A stretch of 64,000 nucleotides of DNA from Myroides odoratus (GCF_001549985.1 NZ_LROZ01000003.1:186001-250000); one strand, 5' to 3'. Shown: positions 16,689-27,520, counted from the first letter of the stretch. A program made the numbers and translations. The notes: generated by a model from the letters alone, not told the origin.

Positions 16689-18485
16689 ATGAAGCAGATA
16701 AAAATATTAACCTTTGTATCAAGTGTATTGTTTGTTGGTACAGCGGTTGCTCAAGATAAAAATAAAAGTGATTTAGGAACAGAAGTTGTTGATGTAGTAA
16801 GACGTTATGATGCGACTGTTTCAGAGGCATTCAAAGTAAGAGAAATGCCTAATTTAGACGAAGACGTTAAAGGTAAAAAGAAAGAGGTAGTTTATACGAT
16901 TACTTCTTTTCCAGTAGCGTCTACCTTTGTGCCTACAAAAGGAGAGGCGGCAAAAGTAGAGGCAAAGCGCAACTTAGAGCGTTTTGATAATTATGCATTA
17001 TTTGCTATTGGTAATTATACTAATATCAATGGGGAGTTGTTTTTGAGTGGTCAAATTGATCCGGATAGTTATATTGCTGGATTTGTGAACCATTTTTCCT
17101 CTCAAGGAGGCATTAAGAACTTATTGTTGGATGATGATTTCTCTAAAACAAAGGCTGGAATTAATTTTTCTGGACAGAAAAAGAAAATAGGATGGAATAC
17201 TGAGGTAGGGGGTTCTTATCAAACGTTGAATTGGTATGGTTTACCTCAAGAGGAAATGGGGGATATGATTCCTCAAAATACAGTAGTGAGCATTAATCCA
17301 AAACAGAAGTATAAATCGTTCTATTTTGATGGGTCAGTGTCTTTTGAAGATTTGCCAATCAAAGGGGTGGATGTGTATTACAACAACTTTAGTGATGATT
17401 TTGATCGTGCTGAAAATCGCTTTGTCTTTAAGCCTAGCATTGAAACGGCTTTTGATGAAGGTTTTTTAGGTAAATTAAACTTAGTGGTTGATTATGTAAG
17501 TTCAGACTATAAGCGAAGAAAAATTACCAATGATGAAGGTTTGCTTGAGTATACGAGAGAGACCATGGATACGTATAAAGGACGTGATCAACATTTTATT
17601 TTTGGTGCTGAACCAAGTATTGTATTTAAAGGAGATGATTACTTTGTACAATTAGGAGTAGGTTTGTACTACAACAATGGAAAAGTAGGAGGGAACTCAG
17701 ATAATACTTTTAAATTTTATCCCCAAGTAAAGGCGTCTTATAACTTAGTGCCAAATATTGTAATTGCATATGCTGGAATTGATGGACGTTTAACGCAAAA
17801 TACATTTAAAGATTTCGTGGATCAAAATCCATTTGTATCACCAGAAGCAATGCTTTTACCTACAGATAAAACCTATGATTTTCACGTGGGGATGAAAGGA
17901 AAGTTAGATCACACCATTTCGTATAATATCAAAGCATCTTATAAGAAAGAAAATGACAAAGCGTTGTTTGTATCTACGCCTTATGCCTCTAATGCTAATC
18001 GATTCAATTATTTGTATGGAAATGCGTTTGACGTGTGGTATAATGAAGTAGAAACATTGAATCTATTTGGGGAATTGCGCTTTGATATCGACAATACCTT
18101 GTTGATGGGAATTCGTGGAGAGTATAACAACTACCAAGTAGACAAAGGAGAAGCTTGGGGCTTACCTAAGTTTACTGTAGGGGCAGATGCGTTGATTAAC
18201 TTTACAGAGCAGTGGTTTGCTGGAATGGATGTACAGTATGTTGGCGAGCGAAAAGATTTGTTTATCAACGAAGATACGATGACGTTTTATGCACCTGAAC
18301 AAAATATTCGAAATGTGGATGGGTATGTTGATATGAATGTAAAGGTAGGATATCGACCAACAAAAAATTGGACTGTTTTCCTTAAGGGGAATAATCTCTT
18401 GAATGAAAAGTACAACCAGTGGGGAAGCTTTAAGTCGCAAGGGATACAGGTAATGGGTGGAGCTATCTATAAATTCGACTTTTGA
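16689..18485 (+). CDS. Outer-membrane beta-barrel protein, TonB-receptor-like but without a plug
   Basis: A 598-residue protein with a signal peptide (FVSSVLFVGTAVAQ) and a mature part with alternating beta-strand sequence ending in aromatic GGAIYKFDF, the usual signal for outer-membrane barrel insertion. The last third resembles the barrel of TonB-dependent receptors (VDMNVKVGYRPTKNWTVFLKG, NNLLNEKYNQWGSF). A recognisable plug domain or carboxypeptidase-like N-terminal extension is missing and the protein is shorter than full receptors, so automatic labels as TonB receptor may mislead. It follows the big TPR gene after 25 bases. I read the pair as an outer-membrane barrel with a periplasmic scaffold. 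Confidence 0.8.
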   Translation: MKQIKILTFVSSVLFVGTAVAQDKNKSDLGTEVVDVVRRYDATVSEAFKVREMPNLDEDVKGKKKEVVYTITSFPVASTFVPTKGEAAKVEAKRNLERFDNYALFAIGNYTNINGELFLSGQIDPDSYIAGFVNHFSSQGGIKNLLLDDDFSKTKAGINFSGQKKKIGWNTEVGGSYQTLNWYGLPQEEMGDMIPQNTVVSINPKQKYKSFYFDGSVSFEDLPIKGVDVYYNNFSDDFDRAENRFVFKPSIETAFDEGFLGKLNLVVDYVSSDYKRRKITNDEGLLEYTRETMDTYKGRDQHFIFGAEPSIVFKGDDYFVQLGVGLYYNNGKVGGNSDNTFKFYPQVKASYNLVPNIVIAYAGIDGRLTQNTFKDFVDQNPFVSPEAMLLPTDKTYDFHVGMKGKLDHTISYNIKASYKKENDKALFVSTPYASNANRFNYLYGNAFDVWYNEVETLNLFGELRFDIDNTLLMGIRGEYNNYQVDKGEAWGLPKFTVGADALINFTEQWFAGMDVQYVGERKDLFINEDTMTFYAPEQNIRNVDGYVDMNVKVGYRPTKNWTVFLKGNNLLNEKYNQWGSFKSQGIQVMGGAIYKFDF

Positions 18486-18581
18486 GAATAATTGCAGCTT
18501 AAATATTGTTAAAAATCATATTTTTTTAGTTTAAAGCCGTTTTATTCTCAATTTTTAATTTTTTTTCATAGTTTATTGGAC

Positions 18582-18589
18582 TACTTTTG
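18582..18589 (+). promoter_or_regulatory. -7 element upstream of the GreA-like gene
   Basis: TACTTTTG matches TAnnTTTG. Transcription would begin near 18597, downstream of the upstream in-frame TTG codons; this supports the ATG at 18638 as the start. Confidence 0.5.
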
Positions 18590-18637
18590 TTGCTCAAACA
18601 GCAAAACAGAACCTATAAGGTATTTAAGAAATTAGAA

Positions 18638-19087
18638 ATGACACTAAAACAAGAATTAAAGGCTACATTTTTACAGCGATTAGATGATAAGATTGATGCC
18701 CTCCGAGGTATTGTCGAAGATTTAGCCGTGGATGCTCAGACTGATGCAAAAAGCTCAGCAGGGGATAAACACGAAACAGCTTTGTCTATGATGCATTTAG
18801 AGCAAGAAAATATTGCCAAAAAAATTAAAGAGAGCCTTGATCTAAGAGAGGTTGTCAAGCGAGTAGATGAGAATAAAAACTCAGATATCGTAGAGTTTGG
18901 AAGCATTGTAAAAGTCAATACAGTTTATTTATTTTTGGCTGCTGCCTTGCCGAAAGTATCCGTAGACGATGTGTCGGTTTTAGGTGTTTCTATGGATGCA
19001 CCCATTGCGAAAGCATTGTTGGGACGTAAATTACACGATTCATTTTCTTTTAATAATTGTGATTTTACGGTTAACTTTTTAGAGTAA
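18638..19087 (+). CDS. GreA/GreB-C-terminal-like small protein
   Basis: A 149-residue cytoplasmic protein. The N-terminal half (about 1-80) is charged and helical, probably a coiled coil (ELKATFLQRLDDKIDALRGIVEDLA). The C-terminal half (about 85-149) has the arrangement of the Gre factor globular domain: VEFGSIVKVNTVYLFLAAA, then SMDAPIAKALLGRKLHDSFSF, which mirrors the S-P-I-A-x-A-L-x-G-K-x-x-G-D segment of GreA. Relatives are often labelled 3-oxoacyl-ACP synthase, which the sequence does not support: no ketosynthase motif and far too short. It may bind RNA polymerase's secondary channel. The start is the ATG at 18638 because a promoter element lies between it and earlier in-frame codons. 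A terminator follows. Confidence 0.7.
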   Translation: MTLKQELKATFLQRLDDKIDALRGIVEDLAVDAQTDAKSSAGDKHETALSMMHLEQENIAKKIKESLDLREVVKRVDENKNSDIVEFGSIVKVNTVYLFLAAALPKVSVDDVSVLGVSMDAPIAKALLGRKLHDSFSFNNCDFTVNFLE

Positions 19088-19112
19088 AAAAAGAATTAGA
19101 TTGATAAATAAA

Positions 19113-19151
19113 AACAGGTGTAAGCGAACGTTTATACCTGTTTTTTTTTGA
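19113..19151 (+). terminator. Intrinsic terminator after the GreA-like gene
   Basis: Stem CAGGTGTAA / TTTATACCTG (one G-T pair) with loop GCGAACG, followed by a T run. Confidence 0.85.
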
Positions 19152-19283
19152 ATCCAGGCCATTGAAAATAAAGTAGAACTTTTTTGTGAAAAGATAGAAT
19201 ATTATTGTAATTTGAGACCTTCCGCTTTTTGTTAGAAATGTTTAAATTAAATACGAAAAACGTTGAGATAAGAAGAGGAGAAG

Positions 19284-19314
19284 TTGATAAATTGTTTTAA
19301 AAAAGCTATATTTG
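19284..19314 (+). promoter_or_regulatory. Promoter of gyrB
   Basis: TTG at 19284-19286, 20 bases, then TATATTTG at 19307-19314: close to the Bacteroidota consensus. The ATG is 26 bases downstream. Confidence 0.7.
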
Positions 19315-19331
19315 TACGTTACTTATTTTAG

Positions 19332-21281
<1,950 letters not shown>

Positions 21282-21298
21282 TTAAAAATATCTAAAAT

Positions 21299-21332
21299 AA
21301 AAGGTCAAGCATATTTGCATTGACCTTTTTTT
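21299..21332 (+). terminator. Intrinsic terminator after gyrB
   Basis: Stem AAGGTCAA / TTGACCTT around an 11-base loop, then a T run. It ends upstream of the mdh ATG chosen here. Confidence 0.82.
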
Positions 21333-21363
21333 GTTTAACGAAAACTTTAAAAGCCATTTAATT

Positions 21364-22299
21364 ATGAAAGTATCTGTAATTGGAGCAGGTAACGTTGGTG
21401 CAACATGTGCTGAGGTTATCGCATTTAGGCAAATAGCAAGCGAGGTAGTACTCGTAGATGTTGCTGAAGGATTAGCTGAAGGTAAAGCGATGGATATCAT
21501 GCAATGCGCTGTTAACTCAGGATTTGACACCGTAGTCAAAGGGGTAACAAAACAGTATGCCCGTACTGTAAACAGTGATGTTGTTGTGATTACTTCCGGA
21601 ATTCCAAGAAAACCGGGGATGACACGTGAAGAATTAATTGGAACAAACACCGCTATTGTGAAAAGTGTGATGGAAAACGCATTGACTGTTTCACCTAATG
21701 CGATTTTTGTTATTGTAACCAATCCAATGGATACTATGGCTTTGGCTGCCTTGAAAATATCAGGTTTGGCTAAGAATAGAATTATTGGAATGGGAGGTGC
21801 TTTAGACTCTGCTCGTTTCAAGTATTTCTTAAGTCAGAAATTAGATAAACCTGTAGCGGATATCGAAGGAATGGTTATTGGAGGTCATGGTGATACTACT
21901 ATGATTCCTCTTATTCGTTTAGCGACGTATAAAGGAATTCCTGTTACGCAATTGCTTTCAGAAGCGGATCAACAAGAAGTTGTAAAACAAACGATGGTTG
22001 GTGGAGCAACGTTGACGAAGCTTTTAGGTACATCCGCTTGGTATGCACCAGGAGCAGCAGTCGCACATTTAGTCGATAGTATCTTGCACGATAGAAAAAA
22101 ATTAATACCTTGTTCAACTTTATTAGAAGGTGAATATGGAGAACAAAATATTTTTATTGGTGTTCCTTGTATTATCGGAAAAAACGGAATTGAAAAAATC
22201 GTTGATATTACTTTAAATAAAGAAGAAAAAGACGAATTTCGTAAGAGTGCGGAAGCTATTAAGGAGGTCAATAAAGAACTTCACAATATACTTTCATAA
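21364..22299 (+). CDS. mdh: Malate dehydrogenase
   Basis: NAD-dependent TCA-cycle enzyme oxidising malate to oxaloacetate. The 311 residues belong to the lactate-dehydrogenase-like MDH type: nucleotide-binding VIGAGNVGATCAEVI at the start, substrate loop GIPRKPGMTREEL with the binding arginines, VTNPMDTMALAAL, and the catalytic His in GGHGDTTMIPLIRLA. I use the ATG at 21364 (MKVSVIGAG), because codons further upstream overlap the gyrB terminator and give an atypical N-terminus. No other TCA gene is adjacent. Confidence 0.96.
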   Translation: MKVSVIGAGNVGATCAEVIAFRQIASEVVLVDVAEGLAEGKAMDIMQCAVNSGFDTVVKGVTKQYARTVNSDVVVITSGIPRKPGMTREELIGTNTAIVKSVMENALTVSPNAIFVIVTNPMDTMALAALKISGLAKNRIIGMGGALDSARFKYFLSQKLDKPVADIEGMVIGGHGDTTMIPLIRLATYKGIPVTQLLSEADQQEVVKQTMVGGATLTKLLGTSAWYAPGAAVAHLVDSILHDRKKLIPCSTLLEGEYGEQNIFIGVPCIIGKNGIEKIVDITLNKEEKDEFRKSAEAIKEVNKELHNILS

Positions 22300-22370
22300 A
22301 ATAATTATAACATGTCGAGCAAATAGAAATGGAAATCCTTATTTTTTTAGCGATAAACTTGCTAAAAGAA

Positions 22371-22401
22371 TTGGTTAATCTAGCATCATATTTTATATTT
22401 G
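22371..22401 (+). promoter_or_regulatory. Promoter of secDF
   Basis: TTG at 22371-22373, 20 bases, then TATATTTG at 22394-22401. This close consensus match is 39 bases before the secDF ATG. Confidence 0.68.
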
Positions 22402-22439
22402 CTCGTTTTAAAAAAATAATTAATTAATTTTTAGTAATA

Positions 22440-25436
22440 ATGCAAAACAAGGGACTTGTTAAATTTTTTGCAATAATTTTTGCTCTGGTAAGTATTTATC
22501 AGTTGTCTTTCACCTTTGTTACAGGCCATTATGAGGACAAAGCGAAAGCTTTTGCTAACGGGGATTCTGAGAAAGAATTACACTATTTAGACTCTATTGG
22601 TAATCAAACAGTTTTTTTAGGACAGACATTTAATGAAGTAAGAGCTAAACAAATCAACAAAGGATTAGATTTAGAGGGAGGTATTAACGTAACGTTACAA
22701 ATCTCAATCAAAGATATCCTTAAAGGATTAGCGAATAATTCGAAAAATGCTGTTTTTAATAAAGCATTGGCAGAGGCTGAGGCAATGAGACAAGGTAATC
22801 AAAGTTACCTTGATGCGTTTTATGCTGCTTTTGAAAAAGAATCAAAAGGTAGCGTGAAATTAGCTTCTGGAGATATTTTTGCAAACAGAAATTTAAGTGA
22901 GATTACAGTAGGTATGTCAGATAACCAAGTAAAGGCTATCTTAGACAAAAAAGTAAAAGAATCTATTGAGAGTGCGTACCGCGTATTCAGAGAGCGTATT
23001 GACAAATTTGGTGTTTCACAACCCAATATTCAAATGCTTGGTGATACAGGACGTATTTTAGTTGAATTGCCAGGTGCAAAAGATGTAGATCGTATCAAGA
23101 ATCTTTTACAAAGTACTGCTCAATTAGAGTTTTGGGAAACGTATAAAGTTGAAGAAATCGGGAATTACTTAGCTTCTGCTAATGAGTACTTAAAATCAAC
23201 GGAAAAAGCGGCTAAACCTGAAACAAAAGAAACTGAACAAGTTCAAGATTCAACAAAAACAGATGTTGATGCATTATTAGGTGGAATCAAAGCTGATTCT
23301 ACTGAGACTGATCAATTGCAAGAATTAGGTCCTTTATTCAGCTTATTCGTTGGAGGTGGACAGCAAGGAAGTCCTATTTTAGGATATGTTCAAACGAAAG
23401 ATACAGTGAAGGTAAATGGTTTATTAAAACGTCAAGACGTTAGAAACTTATTACCAGCTGATCAAAAATACGCTCGTTTTGTTTGGGGTAAACCAAGTAA
23501 AAAGGCACCAGATATCGTTGAGTTATACGCGTTGAAAACAAACCGCGAAGGAGTTCCTCCTTTAAGTGGAAGTGTTGTAACAGGTGCACAAGACGAATAC
23601 GATAACTTCGGTCGTCCAGTTGTAGGTATGACGATGAGCCCAAAAGGAGCTAAAATCTGGGAAGAATTAACTGGAAAAGCATTCGCGGAGCGTTCGAATA
23701 TTGCAATCGTTTTAGATAACGTGGTGTATTCTGCTCCAGGTGTTACAAACGGAGCTATCTCTGGTGGTAGATCATCTATTTCTGGTGATTTTTCTGTTGC
23801 TGATGCAAAAGATTTAGCGAATATCTTACGTGCTGGTAAATTACCTGCAGGTGCTGATATCGTTCAATCTGAAATTGTAGGACCATCATTAGGACAACAA
23901 GCTATTGATGCAGGTATGTTATCTGCAATCGCTGGTTTAATCGTTGTTTGGTTATGGATGGCCTTCTACTATGGTAGAGCAGGTTGGTACGCAAATATTG
24001 CGTTATTAGCTAACTTATTGTTCATGTTTGGTATTTTAGCAAGCTTAGGTGCTGTATTGACATTGCCTGGTATTGCGGGTATCGTATTGACTATGGGTAC
24101 AGCAGTAGATGCGAATATTATTATTTCCGAACGTGCGAAAGAGTGTTTGCGAAAGGGTATGAGTTTGGCGGATACAATCAAAGAATCATACAGCTGGCAT
24201 GGTGCTATGCGTCCAATTGTAGATGCTAACGTAACACACATCCTTACAGGGGTTATCTTATTCGCTTTCGGATCAGGACCAATCAAAGGATTCGCAACTA
24301 CATTATTAATTGGTATTGCTACTTCATTATTTACTTCTATTTTCATCGCTCGTATCTTCATGGATAGAGATGTGAAAGCAGGAAGAACATTAATGTTTGC
24401 AACAAATATCACGAAAAACTGGTTTACAAACTTCAACTTCGATTTCTTGAAAATGAAGAAAGCAACTTATGGTCTTTCAGCTGTAATCGTTGTTGTTTCT
24501 TTTGCTTCATTCTTTATCAATGGATTTGATGAAGGAACGGATTTCGTTGGAGGTAGAACGTTCCAAGTGAAGTTTGACAAAGCCGTTTCTGCTAATGATG
24601 TAAGTGAAAAATTAGGAGAGGTATTCGGAGTAAATGTTGAAGCTAAAGTTTTTGGTAACAAAGAACAGTTGAAAATTACAACGAAATACAAAGTAGAAGA
24701 AGAAGGTGCAACGGTTGATCAAGAAGTAAACGAATTGTTATACAAAGGATTGAAACCTTACTATGCAAAAGATATTACATATGAAGAGTTCGTTAATGCT
24801 ACAGAAGGAAAAGTTTATGGAGTTATTCAAGCTTCTAAAATTGGACCAAGTGTTGCTAAAGACGTAAAACAAAATGCATATTGGGCTGTATTAGGTTCAA
24901 TGGTAGCAATCTTCATTTACTTGGTAATTTCATTCCGTAAATGGCAATATTCATTAGGTGCTATTGTATCAGTTGCGCACGACGTAATCTTTGTATTGGG
25001 AGTTTACTCGTTGACATACAAGTTTATGCCTTGGCACATGGAAATCGATCAACACTTTATTGCAGCTATTTTGACTGTAATTGGTTACTCGATGAACGAT
25101 ACTGTAATTGTATTTGACCGTGTACGTGAATTTATCGCTGGTAAAACAAAAGGAGATTTTAATAAGATTGTAAACGATTCAGTTAATACAACACTATCAA
25201 GAACAATTAATACGTCATTGACTTTAATCTTTGTATTATTAATTATGTTCATCTTTGGTGGAGATTCAATCCGCGGATTCATCTTTGCTATGTTGATTGG
25301 TATTATTGTAGGTACTTATTCGTCTCTATTCTTAGCTACGCCTGTATTAGTTGATACAATGCCTAGAAAAGATAAAGAGGAAATCGAAAGATTACACCAA
25401 GAAGCTCAAGAAGAATTAGTTGCTGAAAAAGCATAA
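22440..25436 (+). CDS. secDF: Protein translocase subunits SecD and SecF fused
   Basis: Membrane machine that uses the proton gradient to help pull proteins through SecYEG. One 998-residue chain holds SecD (about 1-640) and SecF (about 660-980). Seen in order: N-terminal membrane helix (about 6-26), a large periplasmic P1 domain including the DLEGGINVTLQ motif, SecD membrane helices with GTAVDANIIISERAKE (conserved aspartate), then a second first-helix (TYGLSAVIVVVSFASFFI), GTDFVGGRTFQV at the SecF start, and SecF helices with YSMNDTVIVFDRVRE. A low-complexity charged insert (about 255-285) within the P1 region is typical of Bacteroidota. Fusion is normal for this phylum. Flanked by its own promoter and terminator. 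Confidence 0.97.
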   Translation: MQNKGLVKFFAIIFALVSIYQLSFTFVTGHYEDKAKAFANGDSEKELHYLDSIGNQTVFLGQTFNEVRAKQINKGLDLEGGINVTLQISIKDILKGLANNSKNAVFNKALAEAEAMRQGNQSYLDAFYAAFEKESKGSVKLASGDIFANRNLSEITVGMSDNQVKAILDKKVKESIESAYRVFRERIDKFGVSQPNIQMLGDTGRILVELPGAKDVDRIKNLLQSTAQLEFWETYKVEEIGNYLASANEYLKSTEKAAKPETKETEQVQDSTKTDVDALLGGIKADSTETDQLQELGPLFSLFVGGGQQGSPILGYVQTKDTVKVNGLLKRQDVRNLLPADQKYARFVWGKPSKKAPDIVELYALKTNREGVPPLSGSVVTGAQDEYDNFGRPVVGMTMSPKGAKIWEELTGKAFAERSNIAIVLDNVVYSAPGVTNGAISGGRSSISGDFSVADAKDLANILRAGKLPAGADIVQSEIVGPSLGQQAIDAGMLSAIAGLIVVWLWMAFYYGRAGWYANIALLANLLFMFGILASLGAVLTLPGIAGIVLTMGTAVDANIIISERAKECLRKGMSLADTIKESYSWHGAMRPIVDANVTHILTGVILFAFGSGPIKGFATTLLIGIATSLFTSIFIARIFMDRDVKAGRTLMFATNITKNWFTNFNFDFLKMKKATYGLSAVIVVVSFASFFINGFDEGTDFVGGRTFQVKFDKAVSANDVSEKLGEVFGVNVEAKVFGNKEQLKITTKYKVEEEGATVDQEVNELLYKGLKPYYAKDITYEEFVNATEGKVYGVIQASKIGPSVAKDVKQNAYWAVLGSMVAIFIYLVISFRKWQYSLGAIVSVAHDVIFVLGVYSLTYKFMPWHMEIDQHFIAAILTVIGYSMNDTVIVFDRVREFIAGKTKGDFNKIVNDSVNTTLSRTINTSLTLIFVLLIMFIFGGDSIRGFIFAMLIGIIVGTYSSLFLATPVLVDTMPRKDKEEIERLHQEAQEELVAEKA

Positions 25437-25454
25437 TGACGAGCTTTAAGCTAT

Positions 25455-25495
25455 AAAAAAAAACACCCTACTTCAAGTAGGGTGTTTTTTTTTTG
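25455..25495 (+). terminator. Intrinsic terminator after secDF
   Basis: Twelve-base stem AACACCCTACTT / AAGTAGGGTGTT with a single-base centre, A run before and T run after. Confidence 0.92.
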
Positions 25496-25612
25496 TTCGT
25501 AAACGGTAAAAAATGGAAAATGAACGGTCATGGATTGATTCGTTAATTCGGTTGAACTAACTATTTATAGGGGTTTGCGCAAAAAAAATGTGTTAATTAT
25601 TTTTAATTTTTG

Positions 25613-25620
25613 TATTTTTG
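25613..25620 (+). promoter_or_regulatory. -7 element for nagB, far upstream
   Basis: TATTTTTG fits TAnnTTTG. The next gene start is 174 bases away, which implies an unusually long nagB leader of about 165 bases. No clear -33 element at 20 bases. Confidence 0.45.
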
Positions 25621-25651
25621 ATACATGAAAAAGAAAGGCGGTTAAATAAGG

Positions 25652-25801
25652 ATGGAAGATTCTTCTTTACCTGCGAATGGAATTAATAGTAATAGGGTAC
25701 ATCCAATCCATAATAAAAGGGACAATGCAAGTAGAATTCGCATTGTTTTTCTGCTTTTTTTGGGGGATATACAAATAAAAGAATCAGGAAAAAAGTGCTA
25801 G
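25652..25801 (+). other. nagB leader with small open frame and terminator-like hairpin
   Basis: An ATG at 25652, preceded by AAGG, opens a 49-codon frame whose TAG stop (25799-25801) overlaps the second codon of nagB. Inside it, CAATGC (25724-25729) can pair with GCATTG (25741-25746), followed by TTTTT and later another T run, like a weak intrinsic terminator. A second mini-frame of six codons (M-K-K-K-G-G) starts at 25625. Whether any of this is translated or regulates nagB is not known; the 49-residue product resembles nothing I recognise. Confidence 0.35.
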
Positions 25802-26559
25802 AACATTCTTTACAACAAGTGATCAAAGTATATGCGAATGCAGATGAAGCATCTGCATACGTAGCAGATAAAATTGCTCAAATAATTAAAGCAAAGCAAG
25901 AGAAAGGGAAGCTTGCTATTTTGGGATTAGCAACGGGATCTACTCCAAAAGGAGTATATAGAGAATTGGTGCGTTTGCATCAAAGTGAAGGGCTAAGTTT
26001 TCAAAATGTAGTAACCTTTAACTTAGATGAATATTATCCTATGCATCCGGTAGAGGAACAGAGTTATGTTACCTTTATGAAGCAAAATTTGTTTAATCAT
26101 ATTGATATACCTGCGCATCAGATTCACATTCCTGATGGAACGCTAGAATTGAGTGCTATACAAGCCTTTTGTGATTTATATGAAAAGAAGATTGTTGATT
26201 TTGGAGGGTTAGATGTGCAGTTACTGGGTATTGGACGCAGTGGGCATATTGGGTTTAATGAACCAGGATCATTACAGGATTCTTTAACGCGCTTGGTCCA
26301 ATTAGATGCTATCACACGCGAAGATGCAATAGATGACTTTGGAGGCGCTGATAAGGTACCTACACAAGCGATTACCATGGGTATTCAAACCATTGTTCAA
26401 GCTAAACAAATCTTTCTGTTAGCCTTGAGCGAACGAAAAGCAGAAATTATTCAGAAAGCCTTAAAAGGAGAGATTTCAACTGCAGTTCCTGCTACTTTCT
26501 TACAGCAATTGGAACATGTTGAATATATTCTAGATCAGAAAGCTGCAGCATTGCTGTAG
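25795..26559 (+). CDS. nagB: Glucosamine-6-phosphate deaminase
   Basis: Converts glucosamine-6-phosphate to fructose-6-phosphate and ammonia in amino-sugar catabolism. The 254 residues show the phosphate-binding GLATGSTPKGVY, the FNLDEYYPM segment with the catalytic-type Asp, and GIGRSGHIGFNEPGS with the active-site His and Glu. The start is uncertain: GTG at 25795 has AGGA six bases upstream, while a second in-frame GTG at 25819 gives an N-terminus (MIKVYANADEA) more like other family members. No nagA or transporter is nearby. A long leader with possible attenuation features precedes it; a clear terminator follows. Confidence 0.93.
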   Translation: MLEHSLQQVIKVYANADEASAYVADKIAQIIKAKQEKGKLAILGLATGSTPKGVYRELVRLHQSEGLSFQNVVTFNLDEYYPMHPVEEQSYVTFMKQNLFNHIDIPAHQIHIPDGTLELSAIQAFCDLYEKKIVDFGGLDVQLLGIGRSGHIGFNEPGSLQDSLTRLVQLDAITREDAIDDFGGADKVPTQAITMGIQTIVQAKQIFLLALSERKAEIIQKALKGEISTAVPATFLQQLEHVEYILDQKAAALL

Positions 26560-26591
26560 AAACTAGCTGAAAAGAACATAATAAATTATAG

Positions 26592-26622
26592 ATAAGCCAA
26601 TCCGGAGGATTGGCTTTTTTTA
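26592..26622 (+). terminator. Intrinsic terminator after nagB
   Basis: Ten-base stem AAGCCAATCC / GGATTGGCTT with a GGA loop, then a T run. Confidence 0.9.
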
Positions 26623-26654
26623 TTGTTAGTAAGTGGTAAATAGTTCCGTATTCA

Positions 26655-27380
26655 TTATTCCAGCCTATAAGTATCCATAATCGAGCGAAAAAGTTCTGCA
26701 TTAGATGGCGGAGTTAAGATGACTGCATTAATTTTCTTATTTACAATATGGTGTAAGGAATCGACGGTTTTACCTCCTGTTGAAATAATAGGGAAATCGG
26801 GGTAGTTGCGTTGTAGATGTTCAACGATTGCCACTGTATTAGGACCTCCCGTAACGTTAAAACAAGATACTCCCGCTTGTATGCGCTGATCAAAATCAAA
26901 ATTCAACGTGGATACACTCGAAATAATAGGGATCGATACTTGTTGTTTCAATTTGACAATATCTTCATTTTTAAAAGGTTGATTAACGATAACTGCCGCT
27001 GCACCATATTTTTGAGCCTGAAGAGCTATTTCAATGGCGTGTTCCCCTTGTGTCATTCCACCACCAATGCCACAAATAACAGGTCGATTCGAAAATTCGA
27101 TGAGGGTTTTGATAATTTGTATGGAAGGGGGGAAAGGATATACAGCCAATAGCGCATCTGCATCGTTATTTTCAATCAACGCTAAATCAGTAGAATAGAG
27201 AATGGTTTTAATTTTATTTTTCTGCAATTCTAATCCTTTACAGTTTTGGGTGATATGTTTAGGGGTCGGTATTTTGGCTTGTTTCTTAGGCAGAGATTTC
27301 CAAAATAAAAATAAGTTCCAAAAACGCCTTTGAGGTGTTTTGGAATTCCATATAGAGTTTAGATTGACTGTTGTAGACAT
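26655..27380 (-). CDS. TIM-barrel-like protein of unknown function
   Basis: A 241-residue cytoplasmic protein. After a basic N-terminal tail (about 1-55) it has alternating strands and helices ending in short glycine-rich turns: RPVICGIGGGMTQGEHA, AAAVIVNQPFK, IPIISSVSTL, AGVSCFNVTGGPN, FPIISTGGKTVDSLHHIV. This order resembles phosphate-binding (beta/alpha)8 enzymes such as the KDPG-aldolase or ThiE-like classes, but no family's catalytic set is complete enough for me to name a reaction. I take the ATG at 27380; a TTG at 27404 would add eight residues. It is convergent with nagB and stands alone. Confidence 0.6.
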   Translation of the reverse strand: MSTTVNLNSIWNSKTPQRRFWNLFLFWKSLPKKQAKIPTPKHITQNCKGLELQKNKIKTILYSTDLALIENNDADALLAVYPFPPSIQIIKTLIEFSNRPVICGIGGGMTQGEHAIEIALQAQKYGAAAVIVNQPFKNEDIVKLKQQVSIPIISSVSTLNFDFDQRIQAGVSCFNVTGGPNTVAIVEHLQRNYPDFPIISTGGKTVDSLHHIVNKKINAVILTPPSNAELFRSIMDTYRLE

Positions 27381-27520
27381 GGCTTGCGTGTTTAAAAGAT
27401 ACAACGCAAAGATTTAAAATTTAGATTATTTTAGAGCTTTACTGTAATTAGTTCACGTAAAACTGTAATGAATCTCGAATTTTTTGTAATGTAATTTAGG
27501 CGAAAAACGCAAAAATGGGG

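Noticed and set aside
13640..18485. SusC/SusD-like glycan uptake pair
   Set aside because: The TPR protein has no SusD-like lipobox or fold signature and the barrel lacks the SusC plug and N-terminal extension.
18587..18637. Upstream TTG extension of the GreA-like protein
   Set aside because: A -7 promoter element at 18582-18589 overlaps it and the added residues look non-coding.
22329..22427. A 32-codon hydrophobic frame directly upstream of secDF, reminiscent of a secretion-monitoring leader peptide
   Set aside because: The best promoter match for secDF (22371-22401) lies inside it, so the main transcript would not contain its start. It is also too short to act as an exported arrest peptide.
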